This document shows positions 49,590 through 58,235 of a stretch of DNA of 64,000 nucleotides, piece by piece (positions within the stretch are counted from its first letter, which is position 1; every line of letters begins with the position of its first letter). The translations under genes were made by a program, and so were the position numbers. A model generated the notes under the pieces. That model did no database searches, was not told the DNA's origin, and saw only the letters and a list, made by a program, of their open reading frames with translations. This DNA comes from Vibrio sp. VB16 (lineage in GTDB: Bacteria > Pseudomonadota > Gammaproteobacteria > Enterobacterales > Vibrionaceae): positions 1,178,001 to 1,242,000 of the forward strand of contig NZ_CP087591.1 in assembly GCF_015594925.2 (NCBI RefSeq), written 5' to 3'.

Positions 49590-51587
49590 GTGAGTAGAAT
49601 CGTGGATAAAAGTCAATTTGAGTTGTTAGCGCCGGGTGGCGATTTAGAGTCAATTAAAGCGGCGATTGTTGCTGGTGCTGATGCTGTCTATTGTGGCCTA
49701 GATAGGTTTAATGCCCGCAATAGAGCTGAGAATCTGAGTTTAGAGAACCTTAATGATGTTATTGAGGTTGCGCATCAACGCGATTGTAAGATATTCCTCA
49801 CGCTTAACATTATTATTTTAGAGAATGAAATTCCTGCGATAACCCGTTTGTTGAAGCAACTTGTCAGTACTAAAGTAGACGGTGTTATTGTCCAGGACAT
49901 TGGTCTGGCCTACATCCTCAAACATCACTTCCCAGAGCTAGATGTCCATGCGTCCACTCAACTCAACACCCACAACGAAGGGCAGATTCTGTTTATGAAT
50001 AAACTTGGCGTTAGCCGAGTGAATTTATCCAGAGAGTTGAATATCAAAGAGATAAAACGACTCGCTCAGTTTGGACTTGAGCACGATGTGTTAATGGAAG
50101 TATTTGTCCATGGTTCGTATTGCATCGGCTTTTCGGGCTTGTGTTATATGAGCTCTGCCAAAAATGGAGCGTCGGGAAACAGAGGCCGTTGTAGTCAACC
50201 TTGTCGAGATCAATACCAAACGACGGAAGTGGGTAGTGACTATCCGCTTAATATGAAAGACAACTCGGCTTTTGGTGATTTGAAAGAGCTAGCAGATGCC
50301 GGTGTTTATTCACTAAAAGTAGAGGGACGGATTAAGAAAGCGCATTATGTGTATACCGTCGTTGATAACTGGCGCAAACAGATTGATGCGTATTGCGATG
50401 GGCAAGATCTTCTAACGGACACTTCTGATCTTTATACTGTGTTTAATCGCGATTTTTCAGATGGTTATCTGCAAGGTGAAATCAGCAATAAAATGTACAT
50501 TAACCATCCGCGCGATAACGCTTCAAGGCACTTTGTTAAAATATACGGTGTAACAGCAGAAGAGGATGTAAAAAAAGTACAACAAGATCTGTTCGATAAG
50601 AAAACAGATATCATGCGTATGGTGGAAGAAAAGACAAAAAATCTGTTGTCCGAACCTACACCATCACATGTAATAAGCTTAAAAGCTGGTGGCGTTGATA
50701 CGATCCCCAAATTGGTGGCACATACACCGAAAGCTGAAGACGCACGCCTGTCGGTACTAATATCAAATCAAGCCGATATTGAAAAGGTGCAAGGTGGCAA
50801 CACCAACCTCTATTTTGAGATACCCAATGCACTGGCCTATTCGCTCAAAGAATTGCTGGATGTGTTTCACTCGAATGAAGCCTTGATTCCATGGTTTCCT
50901 GCTATTCTTATCGACAAAGACTATGATGCGGCTGTTGAGTTTTTAGATGAAGTTAAGCCGGCTCTGATTGTTACCAACAATATGGGGATTGGCTATTTAG
51001 CCGCTGAGAAAGGAATAGCATGGATCGCTGGGCCACAATTCAATATTGTTAATTCGTATGCCCTTAAGTGCCTAAAAGAAGAGTTTAATTGTAGTGGTGC
51101 GTTTATCTCAAACGAGATAACGAGAATTCAGATGAGACGAATAGTTCGTCCTGAAGGGTTTCAGCTTCTGCACAGTATTTATCACCCCAACGGCTTGTTA
51201 ACCAGTCGCCAATGTCTGTTCCAGCAGACCAGCGGTTGTAAGAAAATGAAGATTAACAAGGGATGCTTGCCGCGTTGCAATAAGCATACGTCTATCATCA
51301 ATTTCAATGAATCGTCTTATATCATCGATAAACAAAAAGGGAACCATAACACCCTTTATGGTCATCATCATTTCTACAATCCAAATGTTGTTCATGACTT
51401 GCCTGAGTTGTTTACTGGTTTTATGGTTGATCTGCGCGATATAGAGACGATGACAAAAACAAAGGCAGATAAAGAGGAATTGGTTACCATGTTTACTAAC
51501 CTGGTTCTTCATAAAGAGAATTCGCAACAGGCACTAGAAAGTAATCTCGTCGGTACGGTCAACAACCAGTACATTAAGGGTTTATAG
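49590..51587 (+). CDS. U32 peptidase-family protein
   Basis: A 665-residue member of the U32 family, long form. The N-terminal TIM-barrel part has ELLAPGGDLESIKAAIVAGADAVYCG and VHGSYCIGFSGLCYMSS followed by GNRGRCSQPCRDQY, the conserved Cys-containing signature. In characterised relatives (RlhA, TrhP/YegQ, UbiU/V) these Cys bind an Fe-S cluster and act in RNA hydroxylation or ubiquinone synthesis rather than proteolysis. A second Cys cluster near the end (SGCKK...GCLPRC) is present. It starts at GTG 49590; GTG 49602 is an alternative. It is a distinct branch from E. coli RlhA; substrate not assigned. Confidence 0.78.
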   Translation: MSRIVDKSQFELLAPGGDLESIKAAIVAGADAVYCGLDRFNARNRAENLSLENLNDVIEVAHQRDCKIFLTLNIIILENEIPAITRLLKQLVSTKVDGVIVQDIGLAYILKHHFPELDVHASTQLNTHNEGQILFMNKLGVSRVNLSRELNIKEIKRLAQFGLEHDVLMEVFVHGSYCIGFSGLCYMSSAKNGASGNRGRCSQPCRDQYQTTEVGSDYPLNMKDNSAFGDLKELADAGVYSLKVEGRIKKAHYVYTVVDNWRKQIDAYCDGQDLLTDTSDLYTVFNRDFSDGYLQGEISNKMYINHPRDNASRHFVKIYGVTAEEDVKKVQQDLFDKKTDIMRMVEEKTKNLLSEPTPSHVISLKAGGVDTIPKLVAHTPKAEDARLSVLISNQADIEKVQGGNTNLYFEIPNALAYSLKELLDVFHSNEALIPWFPAILIDKDYDAAVEFLDEVKPALIVTNNMGIGYLAAEKGIAWIAGPQFNIVNSYALKCLKEEFNCSGAFISNEITRIQMRRIVRPEGFQLLHSIYHPNGLLTSRQCLFQQTSGCKKMKINKGCLPRCNKHTSIINFNESSYIIDKQKGNHNTLYGHHHFYNPNVVHDLPELFTGFMVDLRDIETMTKTKADKEELVTMFTNLVLHKENSQQALESNLVGTVNNQYIKGL

Positions 51588-51643
51588 AATTTTTTTTGTG
51601 AACGACGTTGTTAAGTTCCTATGTTGAAGGTGTTTGTTGAATG

Positions 51644-51665
51644 AAGCGCCAAGATGGGCGCTTTT
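51644..51665 (+). terminator. Terminator after the U32 gene
   Basis: AAGCGCC (51644-51650), 6-base loop, GGCGCTT (51657-51663), then TT. Placed 57 bases past the stop. Confidence 0.7.
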
Positions 51666-52104
51666 CAACGCACATTTAGATAATCTACGAGAATAATAAA
51701 GAACAGCTATCTACCCATTGATTGTCACACTCCAATAGAAGCATCCTCCCGACACGCTGTAAATATAACCTGCTGGCGCTGCTTGATACCTTTATACGTG
51801 TCCGTCGCACAGAATTCCGGAAACAGAACCAGACTAAACGAATGTTTAATCAGAAAAGTAGGTAGGCAACGTTCGGTTTGTCAGTCAGTAATGGTCATTT
51901 ATAGATTATGAATAGATTATTAATGGATTTATAATAGAGTGATCTTCTCCCCAATATTGATCTTTATTATAATTAAATATAGAATCACGAATTATTTTAA
52001 TAGCTCATAATTTTTCTGCGTCACATGGATGTTTTGTGTGGATATTAGGTTTTTAGCGCTAACGTGTAAAAAGTTTATAGCTTGTGTCTGTAACAGGGAA
52101 CAGA
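51666..52104. other. Gene-free upstream region of the c-di-GMP gene
   Basis: About 440 bases. The left part (51720-51880) has a different, less AT-rich composition than the right part, which is AT-rich promoter-like DNA (51930-52080). No gene on either strand is convincing. I looked for a GEMM c-di-GMP riboswitch and saw no matching conserved sequence. Confidence 0.35.
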
Positions 52105-53715
52105 ATGCACAAACAAATAAAAAAACGGATCATTCAAGATTCATTCATCTCTTTCGCTGTCTTATTTTTCGCAATTGTATTGTTTGAGAACTTTGAGGTG
52201 TTTGAGAAGGTAATATTTATTCTTAAAAATCAAGAGAATAAGCAGTTAGATGAGTTGTTTCTTGTCATTCTTTTAAGCCCTGCTGTTTTGTTGTGGTTTT
52301 CCATTCGCCGTTTTAAAGATGCACTTAGTCAGGTTCAGAAAAGAATACTTGCGGAGCAAGAATTCCAGAATAAGTTAAAGTTTGATGCGTTGACGGGGTT
52401 ACCCAACGGTGCTTTCTTTGAAAGCTTATTGGATGAGAAGGTGGAAAGCCTTACTGAATCCAGTGTTACCTTGGTTCTGGTGTTAGTCAATATAACTGAA
52501 TACGAAAACCTCTATAATTGTTACTCCTCAGAAGAGGTCGATAATAGCCTGATAAAGTTAAGCGACCGAATCAGTGATATTTCTGGTTTGAACTGGATAA
52601 TTGCCAAACCCAGTCGCAATACATTTGCACTGTTGATTGAACTGCCTGACGGTCAAAGCGTCGATGTATTGGCTCGAAATTTGTCTGAACAATTAAAATT
52701 CAGCAAACTAAATACTCGGGAACCGAACATCTATTGCAAATTAGGGCTGACTTCTCTTAGCCATACTGAAAAGGCCATTTCTTCCGTCAATATGAGCATG
52801 CAGGCGCACGAAGCGCTTTATAGGAGTAAGCATGATGATGCTGCAACCTATACAATTTATCAGAAGGCAGAAGAAGAAAGGAAACTAAGCGAATTTAAGA
52901 TGAGAGAGGAGCTTAGTTTAGCGATAGATAACAATGAACTCACCCTGTATTTTCAGCCCCAAGTCGCACTGAATTCGGGGGAAGTGTTAAGTGCAGAAGC
53001 GTTGGTCAGGTGGAATCATCCTGAAAAAGGGTTCTTAACACCAGACAAATTTATCCACCTGATTGACAACCATCCTATTAGTAGTCGTTTCGGTGAGTGG
53101 GTGATTCAAACGGCACTCAATAAAATTGCAAAGCACAGTAATATTTCTATCAGTGTCAATATAACCGCTTGTCATATTGAACGAGCTAAATTTGTTGAAA
53201 GCCTAAAAAAACTGTTGGATCAATACCCAACGGTATGCCCGAGCAAATTGAAAATAGAGCTCACAGAAAGCGCGAGCATAACCGACTATAAGCAAGTAGA
53301 GCTGTCTATGAAAGAGTGCAGTGCCCTCGGTATCCAATTTTCATTAGATGATTTTGGTACCGGACATTCGGCATTGAATCAATTGAGAATTCTACCTATC
53401 TCGCAGATAAAAATTGATAGAAGTTTTATCCAAAACTTTTTAACAGACCGAACGGACTTTATGATGGTGAGTTCCATCATTGGGCTTGCAGAAAACTTTA
53501 ACCTTGAAGTGGTCGCTGAAGGGATCGAAACCATGGAGCAGTTTACAACGTTAAGTGAGTTAGGTTGTCAGAAAGTGCAAGGGTATTTATTCTCTAAACC
53601 TCTGGAAACGTCGGCATTTGATGGCTGGGTGAATAACTATAATGAACTAAATCTCTTACCAGAACAGAGGCTACAGACTAAAAAAGATCGTATGAAGAGC
53701 AGGGGCAGAGCATGA
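52105..53715 (+). CDS. c-di-GMP phosphodiesterase with degenerate GGDEF and intact EAL domain
   Basis: A 536-residue protein. Two N-terminal membrane helices (SFISFAVLFFAIVLF, and LVILLSPAVLLWF) are followed by a GGDEF-like domain (FDALTGLPN start) whose GGDEF loop reads SRNTF, so it cannot make c-di-GMP. The EAL domain has EALVRW, NITACHIE, ELTES, DDFGTGHS, KIDRSFI, VAEGIET and QGYLFSKP, all expected catalytic residues. It should hydrolyse c-di-GMP and favour motility or dispersal. I start at ATG 52105 with GGGAA upstream; the frame opens 21 bases earlier at a GTG. The periplasmic loop between helices is short and has no known sensor. Confidence 0.88.
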   Translation: MHKQIKKRIIQDSFISFAVLFFAIVLFENFEVFEKVIFILKNQENKQLDELFLVILLSPAVLLWFSIRRFKDALSQVQKRILAEQEFQNKLKFDALTGLPNGAFFESLLDEKVESLTESSVTLVLVLVNITEYENLYNCYSSEEVDNSLIKLSDRISDISGLNWIIAKPSRNTFALLIELPDGQSVDVLARNLSEQLKFSKLNTREPNIYCKLGLTSLSHTEKAISSVNMSMQAHEALYRSKHDDAATYTIYQKAEEERKLSEFKMREELSLAIDNNELTLYFQPQVALNSGEVLSAEALVRWNHPEKGFLTPDKFIHLIDNHPISSRFGEWVIQTALNKIAKHSNISISVNITACHIERAKFVESLKKLLDQYPTVCPSKLKIELTESASITDYKQVELSMKECSALGIQFSLDDFGTGHSALNQLRILPISQIKIDRSFIQNFLTDRTDFMMVSSIIGLAENFNLEVVAEGIETMEQFTTLSELGCQKVQGYLFSKPLETSAFDGWVNNYNELNLLPEQRLQTKKDRMKSRGRA

Positions 53716-53832
53716 TCTTCACGTGGGGCTATCATCAGAGCCTATTGTGATCTGATGCGGGTTCGTCAGAATGGTAAATGAGCATGCAAAGGCCTGACGT
53801 GTGTCAGACCGAACAGCATATTGTTGGTGGGA

Positions 53833-53866
53833 GTCTCGTTCGTTCAATCGCGATGACAAACGAGAC
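53833..53866. other. Stem-loop between convergent genes
   Basis: GTCTCGTT (53833-53840) and AACGAGAC (53859-53866) pair perfectly around an 18-base loop. GGCCTGAC/GTCAGACC at 53791-53810 is a second small dyad. No U tract follows, so a terminator role is only a suggestion. Confidence 0.4.
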
Positions 53867-53895
53867 GAAATAGAATCGCCAGATCTAAGGCTGCT

Positions 53896-55026
53896 TTAGC
53901 TTTGCAGAATCTTTAATGGCAATCCAAGCATGTCATTGCCACTGCCCGCTAAATACCAAATAATACCGATTAGACAGGCCACGGTAATAAAGTACCAACA
54001 CGCTGAAAAAACTTGTCCAGATCTATCTAATGGTAATAAGTGGCTAACGTGGCGGGCTTTCCATTCGAAAACAATTTCAACGCTGCCAATTAATAACATA
54101 AGCCCGAGTAAGGTCAGATTTAACGTATAGCTCAAATATACGCCAAACGCAGCACCTGCAATACACAATGATAACCCGACAATAGAGTTCATAGAAAAGC
54201 TGATACTTTTTAAAATATGACCCCCGTCAAGCGGCAAAATAGGCAACAGATTAAAGAGATTCAGCAGTGCATTGAAGGCTGCAAGACCCGCAAAAAAATC
54301 CAAATCGGTTACCCAGTAAGCAATAAGAGAGAGTATCGACATCAACAGGCCAAAAGTTGGCCCCATGATTGAGATGACCACATCTTGCCAGCGGGTGTTA
54401 ATACGTTCATCACTTAAGGCAAGTCCTCCCATGAAGGGGATAAGGTAAATGCCTTTGGTTTTCATACCAAAGTACTTCATAGCGCGAATATGACCGTATT
54501 CATGGAACACCAGGCAAGCAATAAGAGCCAAAGCAAATTGCAATGAAAATAACCATGAATATGCCGCCACACTGGCTCCAACGAGCACAACTTTGATGAG
54601 TTTGGCGCTTTTCAGTAGCTTGAAGCCTAACGAGGTGAGACCAATTACGCTGAGTTTCTTCTGTTGTTTGATGGGTGTAACAGGGGTTTGCTGTTCGATA
54701 TCTTTGGTGTCACGACTACCTTGGAAAGCCAGTTCATTATTAACAAAAAGCTGATAGTTAATAGAAAATGGTTGCCACGTTAAATCCGTGACCAAGCGTA
54801 CATCAATGGTTTGTATAGGTGCCGTCTCCATAGACGGATCGGTTGTTTTTGCCATGTTTGTTGGTTGTGTTTGAAGTTCAAACTGATGTTCTTTAATGCC
54901 TTGGTAGTCGACCGATGCCGGCATAACAGAAACGACATTGTTGTCCCAAAAAAGTTGCTGCCAACCAGCCATCGAACCTTCGAGACGAAGCGGTTTACCT
55001 AAACAGTCGATATTTAATAATTCCAA
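53896..55026 (-). CDS. M50-family intramembrane metalloprotease
   Basis: About 376 residues from TTG 55026, which has AAAGAGAA upstream; the frame can be extended 20 codons to another TTG without a ribosome site. The N-terminal 130 residues are soluble. Then come membrane helices with the zinc motif HEYGH in CLVFHEYGHIRAMKYFG, and a second ligand Asp in LPILPLDGGHILKS. This is the S2P/M50 pattern. Family members cut membrane-bound substrates such as anti-sigma factors. No sigma factor or anti-sigma gene is adjacent. The soluble N-terminal part resembles no named domain. Confidence 0.82.
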   Translation of the reverse strand: MELLNIDCLGKPLRLEGSMAGWQQLFWDNNVVSVMPASVDYQGIKEHQFELQTQPTNMAKTTDPSMETAPIQTIDVRLVTDLTWQPFSINYQLFVNNELAFQGSRDTKDIEQQTPVTPIKQQKKLSVIGLTSLGFKLLKSAKLIKVVLVGASVAAYSWLFSLQFALALIACLVFHEYGHIRAMKYFGMKTKGIYLIPFMGGLALSDERINTRWQDVVISIMGPTFGLLMSILSLIAYWVTDLDFFAGLAAFNALLNLFNLLPILPLDGGHILKSISFSMNSIVGLSLCIAGAAFGVYLSYTLNLTLLGLMLLIGSVEIVFEWKARHVSHLLPLDRSGQVFSACWYFITVACLIGIIWYLAGSGNDMLGLPLKILQS

Positions 55027-55086
55027 TGTGTTCTCTTTCTCGTTCCGGTTTGCATTAGTGCAGGAAGAGTCAGGATTACGCTGCAA

Positions 55087-55455
55087 AAAATAAAGCGCTC
55101 ATGACCCCTGCCTAAGATGATACCTGCATGAGACAGTTTATCTAGTAGTAGTTTGATTTCTTAGTGGATAGTCGATTTATGTTCCTTCCATCGAATCTAT
55201 TATCTGCCCGCATCCATAGTATGGAGATATAGAAGGATGTGCCTATCACTTGTGGAGTTTGCGGAAACTGCATAGGCAATTTTTATCATGTTGTTAATAT
55301 GTACTCATTATGTGACGTTATCGTAACAATTAAGCTGGCTAGGGCATGATTGACGGTCGTTTTATAAGGTTGGTATTGGTTGCTTGAAATGAATAAACAT
55401 TGAATTTCAGGTAGGCACTCTGGGTTTTATAAATTATTGATATAAGAGAAAAGTA
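55087..55455 (+). other. Gene-free region with a possible small-RNA-like hairpin
   Basis: 369 bases between the protease gene and the barrel gene. CATCC...GGATG (55210-55240) is followed by GCCTAT (55241-55246) pairing with ATAGGC (55272-55277), enclosing AGTTT-GCGG-AAACT (55256-55269), then AATTTTT. This two-hairpin structure with a U tract on the plus strand looks like the 3' end of a small transcript or a leader attenuator for the barrel gene. No promoter is clear. Confidence 0.3.
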
Positions 55456-56307
55456 ATGAAAAAAATTGCGTTTTTGATCCTCATCGCTACTGCAAATAGT
55501 AATGCAATAGCGAATACATATAACACTGAAGTTGACGCTTCATTTACTTCCAAAAACTACGAAAATAGAGACGTTCACGCTTCTTTAGTCGATGCGACTT
55601 ATTATTTTGACGCGTTCAATACGGATACCGGACCATTAGCTGAGGCCACATTTTTAAATAGAAGCTCTGAGATATCAGCAAAATATGGGTTCGCGGATAA
55701 AACACTAGGTGAAAACTTTAAGACATGGGGGCTTGGTGGTCGGTATTTATTTAGAGATTATGATCTATTTGTGGGAGTAGACTACCTAGAGAAAAGCTTT
55801 GATAACATAATTCGATACGATCGAATTACGGATAGGACAAAATTTGAAATTGGATATTACACCAATGAATATTCGTTGCTTACATTCAGTTATAGCGATA
55901 GTGAATATGATGTATTATCAGGATCTAATAATAATGGATCCACCTCGAATACTGATACCTTTCTTTTAAAATACAAATACTTATTTATTTTAGAAGGTGA
56001 TTCTTCAGTGAGTTTATATGGCCATTATGCTTACAGTGATCGTGATGAAAGCGATTACGAAGACTATCATACCTATTCTTTAGGTAGTGATTACTATTTC
56101 AATAAGAAACTGAGTCTTGGTTTGGATATCGCCATATTCAACTCAGATGATGGCTCTAACGATGATTCTGGGTCGAGAATTACAATAAAATCAAGTTATT
56201 ATATTACGGATAGTTTTTCTGTTTACGGAAATTTATCCAATGTAGACATACAAAATAATACATCGGATGTTGATATCGTTAAAGTTGGATTCAGCACGCG
56301 TTTCTAG
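55456..56307 (+). CDS. Putative outer-membrane beta-barrel protein
   Basis: A 283-residue protein with a signal peptide (LILIATANSNAIA) and alternating aromatic/acidic strands; it ends DIVKVGFSTRF with a C-terminal Phe. Many Asp and Asn and Ser residues occur in loops (SGSNNNGSTSNTD). It resembles the putative porins of marine Vibrio species in length and style but matches no named family for me. Codon and base use are more AT-rich than the surrounding genes. It is monocistronic. It could be a channel of about 12-14 strands; the substrate is unknown. Confidence 0.65.
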   Translation: MKKIAFLILIATANSNAIANTYNTEVDASFTSKNYENRDVHASLVDATYYFDAFNTDTGPLAEATFLNRSSEISAKYGFADKTLGENFKTWGLGGRYLFRDYDLFVGVDYLEKSFDNIIRYDRITDRTKFEIGYYTNEYSLLTFSYSDSEYDVLSGSNNNGSTSNTDTFLLKYKYLFILEGDSSVSLYGHYAYSDRDESDYEDYHTYSLGSDYYFNKKLSLGLDIAIFNSDDGSNDDSGSRITIKSSYYITDSFSVYGNLSNVDIQNNTSDVDIVKVGFSTRF

Positions 56308-56431
56308 AATTTACAGGCACCTTCTATTGTCGATTATTTAAATTCTGATAGATGATTAGTATCAAGCAATGTACCTATTTTATAAAGATGATGGTCAATT
56401 GCTTGATATCTTAATTTTTTGCTGGTTTTCA

Positions 56432-57055
56432 TTAATCTAAATTACAGGTTGTCATTATTTTACTAATGGTCCCTTCAGAGTGTTGATAATCTATAGGGAG
56501 TTCGACAATATTGTCATTTGATCTTACAAACAGAGACGGAAAGCTATTTCCTCCAATAGAACGAGCGAAAGCTATCTCTGACTCCAGCTCTTGATTTAAT
56601 GCGTCTGATAGAAGGTCGTCTGTAAATTTATTACTGTCTAGTCCTATCTCTACAGAGAGCGAAATGAGCGTGTCGTTATCACTGGGGTTACGTGCTTCTA
56701 GATAATAGGCACTTTGAATGGCACTTAACATCGCTTTTTCGGCGCCTTGTTTCCGCGCGGCTAAGGTGGCTCGGCAAGCAGGGTAAGTCGAGCGACGTGG
56801 GGTATTGTTTTGCCAAAACTCGTAATTAAATTCTGTACCTAAGTAGTCCTCTATTTTCTTCCAGTACGAAGCCACTTGTTGCTGCATTTCTTCTGGCATT
56901 GGTACGTCGGAATCCGGTGCTAACCCTCCAACTACGTAAACGACCTCTAAATGTTCGGAAAGATGTTTTTCGATTTCCGTCCACGTGGGTTTGTATCCCC
57001 AACACCAAGAACACATAGGGTCATACACATAATAGAGTTTTACTGAAGAAGACAT
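56432..57055 (-). CDS. DsbA/FrnE-like thioredoxin-fold protein
   Basis: A 207-residue cytoplasmic protein with DPMCSWCWGYKPTW at the N-terminus, giving the C-x-x-C motif (CSWC) of the DsbA-like FrnE/hydroxychromene isomerase group, and a cis-Pro loop in GGNSFPSLFV. Lack of a signal peptide distinguishes it from periplasmic DsbA. Probable disulfide or glutathione-linked redox enzyme. It is a single gene divergent from the haloacid dehalogenase gene. Confidence 0.82.
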   Translation of the reverse strand: MSSSVKLYYVYDPMCSWCWGYKPTWTEIEKHLSEHLEVVYVVGGLAPDSDVPMPEEMQQQVASYWKKIEDYLGTEFNYEFWQNNTPRRSTYPACRATLAARKQGAEKAMLSAIQSAYYLEARNPSDNDTLISLSVEIGLDSNKFTDDLLSDALNQELESEIAFARSIGGNSFPSLFVRSNDNIVELPIDYQHSEGTISKIMTTCNLD

Positions 57056-57243
57056 AGCTCAATTCCTTTTAAGATGTTGGGTAACGGTAACAAAAATTAT
57101 CTAGAATGTAATTACCTTTGATTTCCGATTAACCAATTCGATAAAGTCGTACTTTTCTCTCAGATGTTAAGTTACATTTAGTCGCATGCTATTTGGAAAG
57201 CTAAATAAAATTCGAAAAATTATAGTCTCAAAAGGAGAACTCA

Positions 57244-57933
57244 ATGCCGACGACACTTGCGTTCGATGTGTATGGAACACTTATTGATACTCATGGAGTT
57301 ACATCAGTCTTAGAGAAATTTACGGGGAACAAAGCAGAGGCTTTTTCTCATACGTGGAGAAACAAACAACTTGAGTACTCATTTAGACGAGGTTTGATGC
57401 TACGTTACCAGAATTTTGCCGTATGTACCGCCAATGCGCTCGATTATAGTTGTCAGTTTCATAAAATCGAATTAATCACAGAGCAGAAAGAAGCCCTATT
57501 AGAAAGTTACAAAACATTACCATGTTTTGACGATGTTATTGCCACCTTGACGCAATTAAAACAGGATGGTTTTCGCCTGTTTGCATTTTCTAATGGGAGC
57601 CAAATAGCGATAAACCAGTTGCTTGAATCTGCGGGGATCAGTGAATTATTTCATGGTGTAGTGAGTTGTGATGATGTGCAATCCTTTAAACCGAATCCTG
57701 CGGTATATGCTCATTTTTTGCGTGAATCAGAAGCTAAAGGCAATAAAGTGTGGTTGATATCTAGCAACCCATTTGATGTCATCGGCGCGATTTCCGCTGG
57801 CATGCAGGCGACGTGGGTTAAGCGATCGGAGGAAGCGATATTTGACCCATGGGGCATTGAGCCAACGGCAACAGTGTCAAGTTTGTCCATGTTACAAGCC
57901 GTATTGCAGAGCCATCAGGTATTATTGAAGTAA
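57244..57933 (+). CDS. Type II haloacid dehalogenase
   Basis: A 229-residue HAD-superfamily enzyme. The nucleophile Asp8 is in LAFDVYGTLIDT, motif II Ser/Asn in LFAFSNGSQ, Lys in SFKPNPAVYAHFL, and SSNPFDVIGA near the end. The D-V-Y-G-T-L and S-N-P-F-D pattern fits L-2-haloacid dehalogenases more than phosphatases. It hydrolyses small halogenated acids or an unknown substrate. The ATG has AAAGGAG 8 bases upstream. It is convergent with the NrtS-like gene, 12 bases away. Confidence 0.85.
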   Translation: MPTTLAFDVYGTLIDTHGVTSVLEKFTGNKAEAFSHTWRNKQLEYSFRRGLMLRYQNFAVCTANALDYSCQFHKIELITEQKEALLESYKTLPCFDDVIATLTQLKQDGFRLFAFSNGSQIAINQLLESAGISELFHGVVSCDDVQSFKPNPAVYAHFLRESEAKGNKVWLISSNPFDVIGAISAGMQATWVKRSEEAIFDPWGIEPTATVSSLSMLQAVLQSHQVLLK

Positions 57934-57945
57934 CCTAAATACGGG

Positions 57946-58194
57946 TTACTGGTTACGTTGGTTTTCTATTGTGGTTGAAACGGCCGAATAGGTTGATACA
58001 AGGTAGGGCACGCAATAGCTAAGTGCGATTTGAATTGCCCGTTGTGTATCCATGTTTCCCAACAGTAATGCCTCTCCGTGGTTGATCATCATCAGGATAG
58101 TACCGACAACAGCGGACACTTTAAGTGAACGTTTAACTATCAACGGGGAAAAGGCGGTATTGAGTATTTTTTTTGTGACTGTTTGTCCTGACAT
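57946..58194 (-). CDS. NrtS-like small membrane protein
   Basis: An 82-residue protein with two hydrophobic segments. KRSLKVSAVVGTILMMINHGEALLLGN and LSYCVPYLVSTYSAV match, from memory, the pattern of the NrtS family (V-G-T-I-L-x-x-I-N-x-G and Y-x-V-P-Y-x-V-S-x-Y), small nitrate/nitrite transporters described in cyanobacteria and proteobacteria. It follows the histidine-kinase gene by 41 bases on the same strand, so the two may be co-transcribed. No nitrate reductase is in the window. The assignment is by pattern only. Confidence 0.55.
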   Translation of the reverse strand: MSGQTVTKKILNTAFSPLIVKRSLKVSAVVGTILMMINHGEALLLGNMDTQRAIQIALSYCVPYLVSTYSAVSTTIENQRNQ

Positions 58195-58235
58195 TATTAT
58201 CGTTTTTCCCTAAATCGAGCTAAATAAGTGGCCGA

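Noticed and set aside
51666..52104. c-di-GMP (GEMM) riboswitch upstream of the EAL gene
   Set aside because: The conserved GEMM blocks were not found on reading the region.
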